NCBI GenBank assembly: GCA_046350655.1
Contig: JAXMAB010000004.1
Coordinates: 868,001-932,000, forward strand
From: JAEUHO01 sp046350655
Lineage (GTDB): Bacteria > Planctomycetota > PLA2 > JAEUHO01
Length of the DNA: 64,000 bases
Direction of reading: 5' to 3'
Shown in pieces: positions 55,824-64,000 of the stretch. The notes under the pieces are model-generated. The model did not search any database, was not told the origin of the DNA, and worked only from the letters and a program-made list of their open reading frames with translations. Within the stretch, counting starts at the first letter, position 1, and every line of letters starts with the position of its first letter. The position numbers and the translations under genes were made by a program.

Positions 55824-56497
55824 GTGACGTTGCGCGACCCCCGGACCACCCGCCGCGCGCCCGGCCACGACGGGGCGACGGGCCCGCCGAGCCCCGGCCC
55901 GCGCCGGAGCCGACCGACGCCTCGCTGGTCGCGCGGGCCGTCGGGGGCGACCGGGACGCGTTCGACGTCCTCGCGCGCCGGCACGTCGGCCGGCTCGTCG
56001 CGACGGCGCGCCGCCTGCTCCGCGACCTCGGCGAGGCCGAGGAGGCCGCGGCCGACGCGCTCGTGCGCGCGCACGGCGCGCTCGCCCGCCTCACCCGCGG
56101 CGAGGCGTTCGGGCCGTGGGTGCACCGCGTCGTCGTCCGCGCGGCGCTCGACCGCCTCCGCGCCCGCCGCACGACGCGCGGCCGCCAGGCCCCGCTCGAC
56201 GACGCGGACCTCGACGGCGCCGGCGGCGGCGCCGCGACGCGGGGGCTCGGCGGTCCCGCGCGCGGCCCCGCGGACCGCGCCGGCGACGCCGAGGCGATCG
56301 CGCGCGTGCGTCGCGCGGTGGACGCGCTGCCGGAGACGCAGCGCGTCGCGCTCGTCCTCCACACGTGGGAGGGCCTCGCCTACGCCGACGTCGCGGCGCT
56401 GCTCGGCTGCACGTACGACGCGGTGCGCGTCGCGGTCGCCCACGGCCGCCGCACGCTGCGGCGCCGGCTCGCGGACCTCGTGGAGGACGCGTCGTGA
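55824..56497 (+). CDS. ECF-type RNA polymerase sigma factor, frame-disrupted at its start
   Basis: Sigma region 2 (TDASLVARAVGGDRDAFDVL, then HVGRLVATARRLLRDLGEAE) begins at 55913 and region 4 (ALPETQRVALVLHTWEGLAY, VAALLGCTYDAVRVAV) ends at 56497. In that frame no ATG, GTG or TTG exists between the TGA at 55811 and 56063, which is inside the fold. A natural start (GTG 55824, with GTGGAGG) lies in another frame, so a single-base indel between 55824 and about 55910 is likely. The coding call is firm, the start is not. It overlaps the next gene by GTGA, the usual sigma/anti-sigma layout. Confidence 0.75.
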
Positions 56498-58292
56498 CCC
56501 CGCGGCCCGTCCCGCCCCGCGACGACGCCGACGCGCGCCTCGATCGCTGGCTCGCGCGCGCGCGCCCGCCCGCCGCGCGCGGCCGCGCGGGCGAGGCGTC
56601 GGCCGTCCGCGTGCTGGCGCGGCTGGCGACGGTCGAGGGCGGCGACCGCGAGGCCCGGTCCGCGATCCGCGCGCGGGCCTCGCGTCCCGGGAAGGGGACC
56701 GCGCGCGAGCGGGTCGTCGCGCTCACGGCGGCGGTCGTCGTGGCGGCGGCCGTCGGCGTGCTGGCGTCGGCCTTCGTCGGCGGAGCGCGCGACGGCGCGC
56801 CGACGACGGCGCCGCGGGCGCGCGTCGCGGAGGCGGCGCCGGAGGCGACGGTCCCGCGGCCCGTGGCGTCGCGCGGGCCGGCGGGGGCGCGTCCGCGCCT
56901 TCGCCGGCGGAGGTGCGGGACCGGTGGCTGACGATCGCCGAGGCGCACGCGCCCGACGCGGCGGACGCGCTGCGCGAGCTCGCGCGGCTCGGCGGCCCGT
57001 GCGGCGCGGACGAGGCCGCGCGGGTGGCGGCCCTGCACCGCGACGGCGGGCTCGCGCCGCTGGTGCGCGAGGTGCTCGCCGACGCGCCGGGCGACGCGGG
57101 CCCGCAGGCGCTCGCGTCGGCGCTGCTCGCGGCCCATGCGGCGGAGGGCGACGTCGCCGCGTGGGTGGGCGCGCTCGAGCGGGTGGCGCGGCGGGGTCGC
57201 GCGACGCTCGCGCTCGAGGGGCTCCGGCGCGCGGCGGACGCGGGGTGCGCGGAGGCGGCGATCGGCGGCCTGCGCGTGGCGGGGACGGCGGAGCTCGACC
57301 GCGCGCTCGCGGCGGTGGCCGCGCGTCCGGCGGTGCGCCCGGCGTTCGTCGAGGCGGTCGCGCTGCGGCCGCGCGTGCTGGGCGCGGCGCTCCTGCGGCG
57401 CGTGGAGCGGGGCGACCGCGGGGCGCTCGCGCTCGCGGCGGCGGCCCGCGTCGAGGGGCTGGCCGCGGCGCTGCGGCCGGCGCTGGCGGACGGCGCGCGC
57501 GCGGCGGGGGCGGTCGCGGCCCTCGTCGAGGTGGGGGACGGGCCCAGCATCGAGGCGCTGGCGATGGCGCTCGGCGGGCCGGCGGACCGCGAGGCCCGGC
57601 GGGCGCTCGTCGCGCTCGGCGCGACGGCGGTGTCGGTGCTCGAGTCGGCGGCCGCCGCGGCGTCGATGGACGCGACGGCGGACCCGTTCCTGTCGGCGCT
57701 CGCGGGGCTCGGCGACCCGGCGCTGCCGGCGCTCCTCTCGCTGGCGGACCGGCCCACGCTCTCGGTCCGCGTCGTGCGGGCGCTGTCGACGTCGCCCGCG
57801 GCGCGCCGAGCGAGGCGCTCGCGGCGCTGGCCTCGAAGACGGCGCTGACGCGCGTCGTGGTGGACGCGCTCGGCGTCCGGCGCGGCGGGCGACCCGACGG
57901 CGGCGGCGGCGCTCGCGGAGGCCGCGCGCGGGCCGTCGCTCGCCGCGGGGCCGGCGCCGGAGACGCGGGCCGCGGGCGAGCCGCCGGTCGGGGGCCGTGG
58001 CGCGGCGCGCGAGCCGCTCGAGCCGACGGTCCCGACGCCGGTGCGGCCCCCGCCCACGACCGCCGGCGGGACCGACGGCCCCGGCGCGGGCGCGCCGGGG
58101 CCCGCGACCCCGGGTACACCGGGTCCCGTGCGGCCCGCGGGGCGCGGGCCCGCGGGGCCGACGGCGGACGGGCCGGACGTCCCCGCGCCCCGCGTCCCGG
58201 CGCCGCCGACGGTGCCGCCGCACGCGGAGCCGGTCCCGCCGCGCGCCCCGGCGCCGCCGCCCGCGCCGGGCGGCCGGGCGAAGTCCATCTGA
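56494..58292 (+). pseudogene. Membrane protein with helical repeats, anti-sigma candidate, with three frameshifts
   Basis: Starting at GTG 56494, the reading gives a short cytoplasmic segment (DARLDRWLARARPPAARG), one membrane helix (VVALTAAVVVAAAVGVLASA) and then a break. Sense resumes in the next frame near 56885 (a GGGGG run) with HEAT-like helices (IAEAHAPDAADALRELARLG), shifts again near 57800 (EALAALASKTALTRVVVDAL) and again near 57880, ending in a Pro-rich tail, GGRAKSI, at 58292. Position after an ECF sigma gene and topology suggest an anti-sigma factor. The shifts may be sequencing errors in G+C-rich runs rather than true decay. Confidence 0.6.
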
Positions 58293-58345
58293 CGCGTTCG
58301 TCGAGGTTCGCGACCGGCGGGAGCCCGTCGCTGCGGAGGAGTCCG

Positions 58346-60154
58346 ATGTCGAGCCGTCGTCGTTCCCTTGCCTTCGTCGTGGCCCTGTCGTGTGCGGGCG
58401 CGGCGCGTGCGCGCGCGGAGGACGCCGAGACGCCGGCGCCGGCGCGCATCGACCTCTCGGCGTTCCGCGCGGGGCCCGCGGTCGGGGCGGCGCGGGCGCT
58501 GTGGGTGCCGAGCGACGGCGCGTTCGCGGACGGATGGCGCGACGGCGGGCACGGCGAGGACGCGGCGGTGCTCGCGTTCGAGGGGCCCCCGTTCGACCGG
58601 TACGCGGTGGGGCACGAGGTGCTCGGCGACCTCGTGCGTCGGCTCGTGCAGTCGTCGTCGTCCGCCGGGTGGACGGACCGCGCGACGGAGGAGAGCCTCG
58701 AGGTGTGGAGCACCGCCGACGGCCTCGCGAAGGCGCGGGAGGCGGTGCGCTTCGTCGAGGCGGCGATGGCGCCGCGCCTCGGCGTGCGCGCGACGCTCTC
58801 GGTGACGCCGAAGGGCGCGACGGCGTCGCGGCTCGTCGCGACGGGCGGCGTGGCGCTGCTGCCGCGGCGGTGGACGACGGCGTGGCTCCGCACGAACGTG
58901 AAGCGGTTCCTCGTGGACCACGACATCGAGATCGCGCAGGAGTCGACGGCCAGCAAGCCGGTGATCGCCGCGCTGCCGGAGGGCGAGGAGCTGCACCTGC
59001 GCTGGTCGCCGGGCGAGACGACGTCGGTGCTGGAGGTGTTCGTGGGCACGGTGCGGCACCACGACCCGTTCGCGGTGGACCTGACGGGGGTGCGGAACCT
59101 GCCGGAGTCGAACTCGTCCGGGCCGGTGTCGCTGCCGCAGAGCTCGGTGCGCCGCGCGCTGACCGCCGTGGCCCTCGACGCCCGGACCGCGTCCACCGCG
59201 ACGTGCACGTGGGAGGGCCCCGAAGGGACGACGACGCTGCGGCTCGCGGTGGACGTGGCGCCGGCCGCGCCCGCGGACGCCACGCTGTCGGGGGGCGTGC
59301 TCGGGGTGGTGCGCGCCGGGGCCGCGTACGCGGCGCTCGACGGCGAGGCCCGGGCGCCGAAGACCGACGACGCGATCCAGCGGTACCAGGCCGCGGCGAC
59401 GGGCGCGCGCGGCGCGGCGTCGCCGGAGGCGTTCGCGCAGGCGTTCTTCGTCTGCGAGGGCTCGCGGGCCCAGGTGGACCGGCTGCGCGCCCAGACCGTG
59501 GCGGACGAGCGCCGTCTCGTGGGCGCGACGATCGAGGTCCGGTGCGTCGCCGTGCCCGCGAAGCAGCTCGAGGAGGACGTCGCCGCCGGTCGGTGCGCGG
59601 TCGGCGCGTTGCTCGACCCGTCCGTCGAGGCCGACTACGCGGGCGCGGCGGTGCGCGCCGCGGCGCGGGTGCCGGTCACGGCGTCGGTCCCCGCGCAGGT
59701 CCGCGCGGGCGCCTCGGTGACCGGCTTCACGTCGGCCGACGTCGAGGTCGCGCAGCAGGCGGGCGGGCTCGACCTCCACGTCTCGCCGGCGTTCGACGGC
59801 TGGGCCGGCCGGGTCGTCGCGCGGCCCGTCGAGGGCGGGGGGTGGGTGCTCGCGGCGTCCGGGGCGTACACGTGGGCGCGTCCCGACACGTCGACGCTGA
59901 CGTTGTCGTTCCGCCGCTCGCTCGGGATGGCGTCGCCGGGCGCCGACAACGGGCTCGACCGCATCGACAGCCCGGCCGTCCGCACGGTCACGGTGCCCCT
60001 CCTCGGGACCGGTTCGGCGTCGGTCGAGGCCAACGTCGCGATCGGCGACGACGACGTGGCGAAGGGCCGGTTCGCGGTCCTCGCGGTCACCTCGCGTCCC
60101 AACCCGGACGGTTCCTCCGACTCGATCGTCGTCCTCGGCCGCCTCTCCCGCTGA
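58346..60154 (+). CDS. Exported protein of unknown function
   Basis: A 602-residue protein with a signal peptide (SLAFVVALSCAGAARARA) and ATG preceded by GCGGAGGAG. The body alternates beta strands and helices. VEAAMAPRLGVRATLSVTPK and ATIEVRCVAVPAKQLEEDVA resemble secretin-type N-domain strands, and the end is a beta-rich domain (SASVEANVAIGDDDVAKGRF). No catalytic motif is seen. It follows the sigma/anti-sigma genes in the same direction and may be their output. No function is assigned. Confidence 0.6.
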   Translation: MSSRRRSLAFVVALSCAGAARARAEDAETPAPARIDLSAFRAGPAVGAARALWVPSDGAFADGWRDGGHGEDAAVLAFEGPPFDRYAVGHEVLGDLVRRLVQSSSSAGWTDRATEESLEVWSTADGLAKAREAVRFVEAAMAPRLGVRATLSVTPKGATASRLVATGGVALLPRRWTTAWLRTNVKRFLVDHDIEIAQESTASKPVIAALPEGEELHLRWSPGETTSVLEVFVGTVRHHDPFAVDLTGVRNLPESNSSGPVSLPQSSVRRALTAVALDARTASTATCTWEGPEGTTTLRLAVDVAPAAPADATLSGGVLGVVRAGAAYAALDGEARAPKTDDAIQRYQAAATGARGAASPEAFAQAFFVCEGSRAQVDRLRAQTVADERRLVGATIEVRCVAVPAKQLEEDVAAGRCAVGALLDPSVEADYAGAAVRAAARVPVTASVPAQVRAGASVTGFTSADVEVAQQAGGLDLHVSPAFDGWAGRVVARPVEGGGWVLAASGAYTWARPDTSTLTLSFRRSLGMASPGADNGLDRIDSPAVRTVTVPLLGTGSASVEANVAIGDDDVAKGRFAVLAVTSRPNPDGSSDSIVVLGRLSR

Positions 60155-60162
60155 CCCCGAGC

Positions 60163-60277
60163 CAACGGGGTCGTAGCCCTTCGTCTCGGCGTCGACAGCG
60201 AAACAACGGGGTCGTAGACGTTCGTTTCGGCGTCGACGGCCGGACAGCGGGGTCGGAGCCCTGCGTCTCGGCGTCAG
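60163..60277. repeat. 41-base tandem repeat between convergent genes
   Basis: Three copies start at 60163, 60204 and 60245, each with (A/G)CGGGGTCG(T/G)AG near the front and TCGTCTCGGCGTCGAC-like sequence at the back. The third is shortened and runs into the stop of the permease gene (60274). It fills the whole 119-base gap between two gene ends. No spacers lie between copies, so it is not a CRISPR. Confidence 0.85.
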
Positions 60278-61551
60278 CCGGCGTGGCGGAGGGCCTCGAC
60301 GGGGTCGAGGTCGGCGGCGCGCGCGGCCGGGTAGAGCCCGAAGACGATGCCCGTCGCGGCGCTCACGAGGAGCGCCATCACCAGCGAGGCCGGCGTCACG
60401 ACCGTCGGCATGCCGAAGACCTGCTCGATGAGGTAGGGGAGCCCGACCCCGACGCCGAGGCCGATCGAGCCGCCGAGCGTGGCCAGCACCAGCGTCTCGG
60501 CGAGGAACTGCACGATCACGTCGCGCCGGCGGGCGCCGAGCGCGCGGCGGACGCCGATCTCGCGGGTCCGCTCGGTCACGCTGGCGAGCATGATGTTCAT
60601 GATGCCGATGCCGCCGACGAGGAGCGACACGCCGGCGATGAACCCGAGGACCATCGTGAAGCGGGCCTTCGTGCGCGCGGCCTCCTCGAGCAGCTCGAGG
60701 GGCACGGTCACGCGGAAGTCGCCCTTGGGCCTCCGCTTCTCGAGCAGCGACCGCAGGGCCTTCGCCGCCGCCGGGACCTCCTCGGTCGTCGCGACCTCGG
60801 CGATCACCTGGTGGATCTCGACCCGCTCGTTCACGCGGCTGCCGCTGGCCCGGATCTGGATGATCGGGCTGAACCGCTCGAGGGCGGCCGAGAGCGGGAC
60901 GAAGACCGCCGTGTCCTCCTCGCCCGACGCGCCGGCGCCGGACGCGGGCGCCGTGCCGCGGCGGCCGACGACGCCGACGACGAGGTAGTAGTCGGACCCG
61001 ACGCGAACCGAGCCCGCGAGGGGGTCGGCCGCCGGGAAGAGCGTCTCGGCGACCTGGGCGCCGAGCACGCAGACGTTGCGCTTCGACCGCAGGTCGTCGT
61101 CCTCGAGGAAGCGGCCGGCCTCGAGCGCGAGGTTCGTCACCTCGCGGTACGCCGGCTCGACGCCGAGGACGCTGCCCGTGACCTTGCGCGACCCGTTCCA
61201 CAGGTCGATCGTGATGTCGCGCCGCGCCACGACCTTCGCGAGGTGCGGCACCGTCTCGCGGACGGCCTCGACGTCGTCCACCTCGAGGCCGTACGCCACG
61301 ACCCACGACCGCGTGGCCGAGGCGCTCGACGACTCCGGCGGCTTCACGCTGCGCACGATGAGGTTGCGGCTGCCCAGCCGCAGGAACTGCTGCTGCGCGT
61401 CGCGGGACGCGCCCTCGCCGATGGCGAGCATGGCCACCACCGAGCCGACGCCGAACACCATGCCGAGCGCCGTCAGCACCGACCGCAGCCGGTGCGACCA
61501 CACGCTCTTGACGGCCAGCTGGAGCAGGCGCCGGGTGCGGTACGCGATCAC
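60274..61551 (-). CDS. MacB-type ABC permease
   Basis: A 425-residue permease. LLQLAVKSVWSHRLRSVLTA and LGMVFGVGSVVAMLAIGEGA form the first helix region. A periplasmic domain follows, and the C-terminal helices include VLGFIAGVSLLVGGIGIMNI and the MacB-specific REIGVRRALGARRRDV. It ends YPAARAADLDPVEALRHA, as MacB proteins do. With the ATPase and adaptor encoded upstream it forms a tripartite efflux pump for macrolide-like molecules, peptides or lipoproteins. The GTG start overlaps the ATPase stop. Confidence 0.9.
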   Translation of the reverse strand: MIAYRTRRLLQLAVKSVWSHRLRSVLTALGMVFGVGSVVAMLAIGEGASRDAQQQFLRLGSRNLIVRSVKPPESSSASATRSWVVAYGLEVDDVEAVRETVPHLAKVVARRDITIDLWNGSRKVTGSVLGVEPAYREVTNLALEAGRFLEDDDLRSKRNVCVLGAQVAETLFPAADPLAGSVRVGSDYYLVVGVVGRRGTAPASGAGASGEEDTAVFVPLSAALERFSPIIQIRASGSRVNERVEIHQVIAEVATTEEVPAAAKALRSLLEKRRPKGDFRVTVPLELLEEAARTKARFTMVLGFIAGVSLLVGGIGIMNIMLASVTERTREIGVRRALGARRRDVIVQFLAETLVLATLGGSIGLGVGVGLPYLIEQVFGMPTVVTPASLVMALLVSAATGIVFGLYPAARAADLDPVEALRHAG

Positions 61552-62255
61552 GGCGCGGCCCCCGCGGCGGCGCGCAACGCCACCCGCTCGACCTTGCCGT
61601 CGCGCATGTGCACGACGCGGTCGGCCCGCGCCGCCACGGACGGGTCGTGCGTGACGACGACGAGGGTCTTGCCCGACGCGTGCAGCTCGTCGAGCAGCCC
61701 CAGGATCTCGAGGCCCGTCTTGCTGTCGAGGTTGCCGGTCGGCTCGTCGGCGAGGAGCACGAGCGGGTCGTTCGCGAGCGACCGCGCGATCGCGACGCGC
61801 TGCTGCTGGCCGCCCGACAGCTCCGTCGGGCGGTGGTGCAGCCGGCTGCCGAGGCCCATCCGCGTCGCGAGCGCCTCCGCGCGCGCGCGGGCCTCGCGTT
61901 CCGGGACCCCGGCGTAGAACATCGGCACCTCGACGTTCTCGACGACGTCGAGCTGCGCGATCAGGTTGTAGCTCTGGAACACGAACCCGAGGCGCCGGCC
62001 GCGCTCGAGGGACAGCTCGTCGTCCTCGAGGTCGCTGACGTCGCGCCCGCCGAGGACGTACCGGCCCGCGGTCGCCCGGTCGAGCAGCCCGAGCACGTTG
62101 AGGAGCGTGGACTTCCCCGAGCCCGACGGGCCCATGATCGCGACGTACTCGCCGGCGTCGATCCGCAGGTCCACGCCCGACAGCGCGTGCACCGTCTGGT
62201 CGCCCAGCCGGTAGGAGCGCCACACGCCCTCGAGGAGGACGACCGCGTCCGCCAC
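61548..62255 (-). CDS. MacB/LolD-type ABC ATPase
   Basis: A 235-residue ATPase with Walker A GPSGSGKSTLLN, Q-loop GFVFQSYNLIAQLDVVENV, signature LSGGQQQRVAIARSLA, Walker B LVLLADEPTGNLDSKTG and H-loop VVTHD. It powers the MacB-type permease. It starts at GTG 62255, three bases after the adaptor stop, and overlaps the permease start, so the three genes are one translation unit. A short-form dispersed element lies in the gene at 61886-61905. Confidence 0.95.
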   Translation of the reverse strand: MADAVVLLEGVWRSYRLGDQTVHALSGVDLRIDAGEYVAIMGPSGSGKSTLLNVLGLLDRATAGRYVLGGRDVSDLEDDELSLERGRRLGFVFQSYNLIAQLDVVENVEVPMFYAGVPEREARARAEALATRMGLGSRLHHRPTELSGGQQQRVAIARSLANDPLVLLADEPTGNLDSKTGLEILGLLDELHASGKTLVVVTHDPSVAARADRVVHMRDGKVERVALRAAAGAAP

Positions 62256-62258
62256 GGG

Positions 62259-64000
62259 TCAGCCGCCCCCGCGGGCGGGGGGACCGCCGGGCCCGGGCGC
62301 CGGCGCGGCCGGCGGCGTGCCCGCCGGCGCGCCCTCGCGCCGCGCGCCCGCCGCCCGCCGCCCGCGGGCGCCGCCCCGGCCGCCGACGGTTCGGTGCCCG
62401 GGGGCTTCGCGGTCGGGGCGCCGTCGGCCGGCGCCGTCGGCGTCGGGGCCGCGGGCCCGGTGCCCGGCGCGCCGCCCGCGCCCGTCCCGCCCGGCGCCGC
62501 GCCGCCGCGCGGCGACCGCCGCCGCGCGCGCCGCCCGCGGGGCCCGGGCCCTTGCCGCCGGACGACGCGGGCGCCTTCGGCGGCGACAGCAGCACGACGT
62601 CGCCGTCCTCGAGCCCCTCGCGGACCTCGACGTACTTGTCGTTCGACGCGCCGAGCGTGACGGGGCGCGCGACGTCGCCCGTGCGCGTGCGCACGTACAC
62701 GGTCGGCTTGCCGCCCACCATCGTGACGGCCGGCGACGGGACGAACAGCGCCGACGCCAGCTCCTCGATGAGGATCTCGACGCGGGCCGACATGCCGGGC
62801 CGGAGCGTCGCGGGCGGGTTCTCGAGCAGGACGTCGGTCGCGTACAGCTTGAGGTCGGGGTTCTGCCACCGGTTCGCCGAGTTGGGCAGCGTGCCCATCC
62901 GGTCCACCTTGCCCGCCAACGGCTTGTCGGGGAACGCGTCCACCGTCACCGTCGCCGTGTGGCCGGTCTTCACCTTCGCCAGCGCCGACTCGTGGACGTT
63001 GATGCGCACGCCGAGGGCCTTCGGGTCGGGGATCGAGAGGATGGGCTGCCGCTCGCGGATCGTCGCGCCGGGCTGGATCGGCTTGTCCTCGCTCATCCAC
63101 CCGCCGCGCTCCTCGCTCGACGCGTAGACGACGAGGCCCGGGTTCTTCGCGCGGATCGTGCACGACGCGATCTCGGTCTCGATGCGCTCGAGCTCGCTCT
63201 TCTCGAGGCGGAGCTTGTCCTCCTTGCCCTTCACGTCGGCCTGCGCGCTGGCCAGCGACGACGCGGCCTTGCGTTCGACGCGCCCGAGCTCCTCCTTGGC
63301 CTCGCGGAGGTCGCTCACGAGCTGCTGCACCTGCTTCTTGAACTCGTAGGTCAGGAACAGCGCGAGCGAGGTCTGGGCCTGGTCGAGGGAGACCTCGTTC
63401 CGCTTCAGCGCGAGCTTGTCGGCGACGTGCTCGTCCTGCGAGACGTAGCCCTTGGCGAGCAGCTCCTCGGTCCACTTCAGCTTGTCGCGCGCGCGCGCGA
63501 CCTCCTCCTTGGCCAGGTCGATCTCGCTCTCGCGCTTGCGGCGCTCCTGGAGCCCCTCGCCCTCGAGCGCGGCGTCCTTCGACAGCCCCGCGTAGTCGAG
63601 GGTCTCGAGGCCGGCGGCGTGCGCCTCGAGCCGCGTCGCGATGGACTCGCCGACGTACTTCTGGAGGTCGATCCGCGCGAACTGCACGCCGAGGGTGGCC
63701 TTCCGCAGGTCGCTGTCGTTCTGGTTCTGCTGGATCTTCAGCGCCTCGATGCCCTGCGCGAGGTCCGACTCCGCCCCGGACACGGTGACGACCTGCCGCT
63801 GGAGCTTCTCCTCGAGGTTGCTCTTGTCGAGCTCGACGATGACGCGGCCCGCGGCGACGTCCTCGTCGGTCAGGTAGGTGCCCTCGGGCACGACGGCGAC
63901 GATCTTGGTCTCGCCCTTCACCTGCGACGACACCGTGGTGGGGTTGAGCGACTGGAGGCTGCCGCCCTCCGTGACCGTGATCCGCAGCGGGCCTCGCGTC
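62259..64000 (-). CDS. MacA/HlyD-type efflux adaptor, 5' end beyond window
   Basis: At least 480 residues, running off the right edge. LRITVTEGGSLQSLNPTTVS is the first lipoyl-half strand, followed by a long coiled-coil hairpin (about residues 60-250), the second lipoyl half (IRAKNPGLVVYASSEERGG) and the beta-barrel and membrane-proximal domains (LRPGMSARVEILIEELASAL, EVREGLEDGDVVLLSPP). It links the inner-membrane MacB pump to an outer-membrane channel. The Pro/Ala/Gly-rich tail (62259-62560) keeps sense only if the frame shifts twice; the stop at 62259-62261 gives the tight operon spacing. Indels there may be sequencing errors. Confidence 0.8.

Overview
The window is very G+C-rich chromosomal DNA (most genes roughly 70-80% G+C by eye, with strong G/C at third codon positions). 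It is densely packed with many GTG starts and many ATGA/GTGA start-stop overlaps. A type III glutamine synthetase, a DUF2934 protein, cyclases with SRPBCC/zinc-ribbon front ends, PSCyt-like heme-less repeats fused to a cytochrome, a GH99-like protein and sigma/anti-sigma pairs together suggest a high-G+C Planctomycetota (a Myxococcota-like lineage is the main alternative). No rRNA, tRNA, CRISPR, integrase or transposase was recognised.

Layout. 1-2866: an A+T-richer island on the minus strand holding orphan toxin-tip and immunity genes (SUKH, DUF6572, two unassigned) separated by three copies of a conserved spacer. 2941-9323: S41 peptidase, esterase, DUF2934 protein, ATP-grasp ligase, and divergently an S51/class-I-amidotransferase-like protein coupled to an esterase. 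9448-16501: thioredoxin-fold lipoprotein without cysteines, small helical protein, KefB-type antiporter, two adjacent RlaP-like nucleotidyltransferases (the second fused to a GNAT domain), CpcT-like protein and PaaI-like thioesterase. 16524-16931: an array of two alternating stem-loops. 16948-25314: DTW-domain tRNA-modification protein coupled to a methyltransferase, flavin amine oxidase, GNAT, hybrid histidine kinase, exported thioredoxin. 25343-36444: MauE-like protein, a fourth ATP-grasp, GDPD phosphodiesterase, glgA-glgC, then two ATP-grasp ligases and a GCS2-CBS carboxylate-amine ligase. 37241-40258: SnoaL-like gene on a second A+T-richer patch and glutamine synthetase III. 40460-45440: a cbb3-type oxidase operon with an unusual large cytochrome subunit. 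45697-47460: a Fur-box-preceded porin with a monoheme lipoprotein. 47874-55781: ABC transporter, GH99-like protein, CaCA antiporter, class III cyclase, TPR metalloprotease. 55824-60154: ECF sigma factor, a frame-disrupted membrane/HEAT-like partner and an exported protein. 60274-64000: a MacAB-type efflux operon running off the right edge.

The strongest candidates for undescribed biology are: (1) a split amidoligase system (three paralogous ATP-grasp ligases sharing an HMEWF motif, a CBS-regulated GCS2 ligase, an S51-like hydrolase and two esterases), which looks able to build and break an amide-linked metabolite or polymer; (2) a short dispersed palindromic element, core GGGACCGCGAGGCCCGGTC, in about 28 copies both between and inside genes, with an apparent empty site in the 16.6 kb array; (3) the stem-loop array itself; (4) the recombining toxin/immunity spacer array at the left edge. 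Several apparent frameshifts in low-complexity G+C-rich stretches (55.8-58.3 kb, 62.3-62.6 kb) may be sequencing errors rather than biology.
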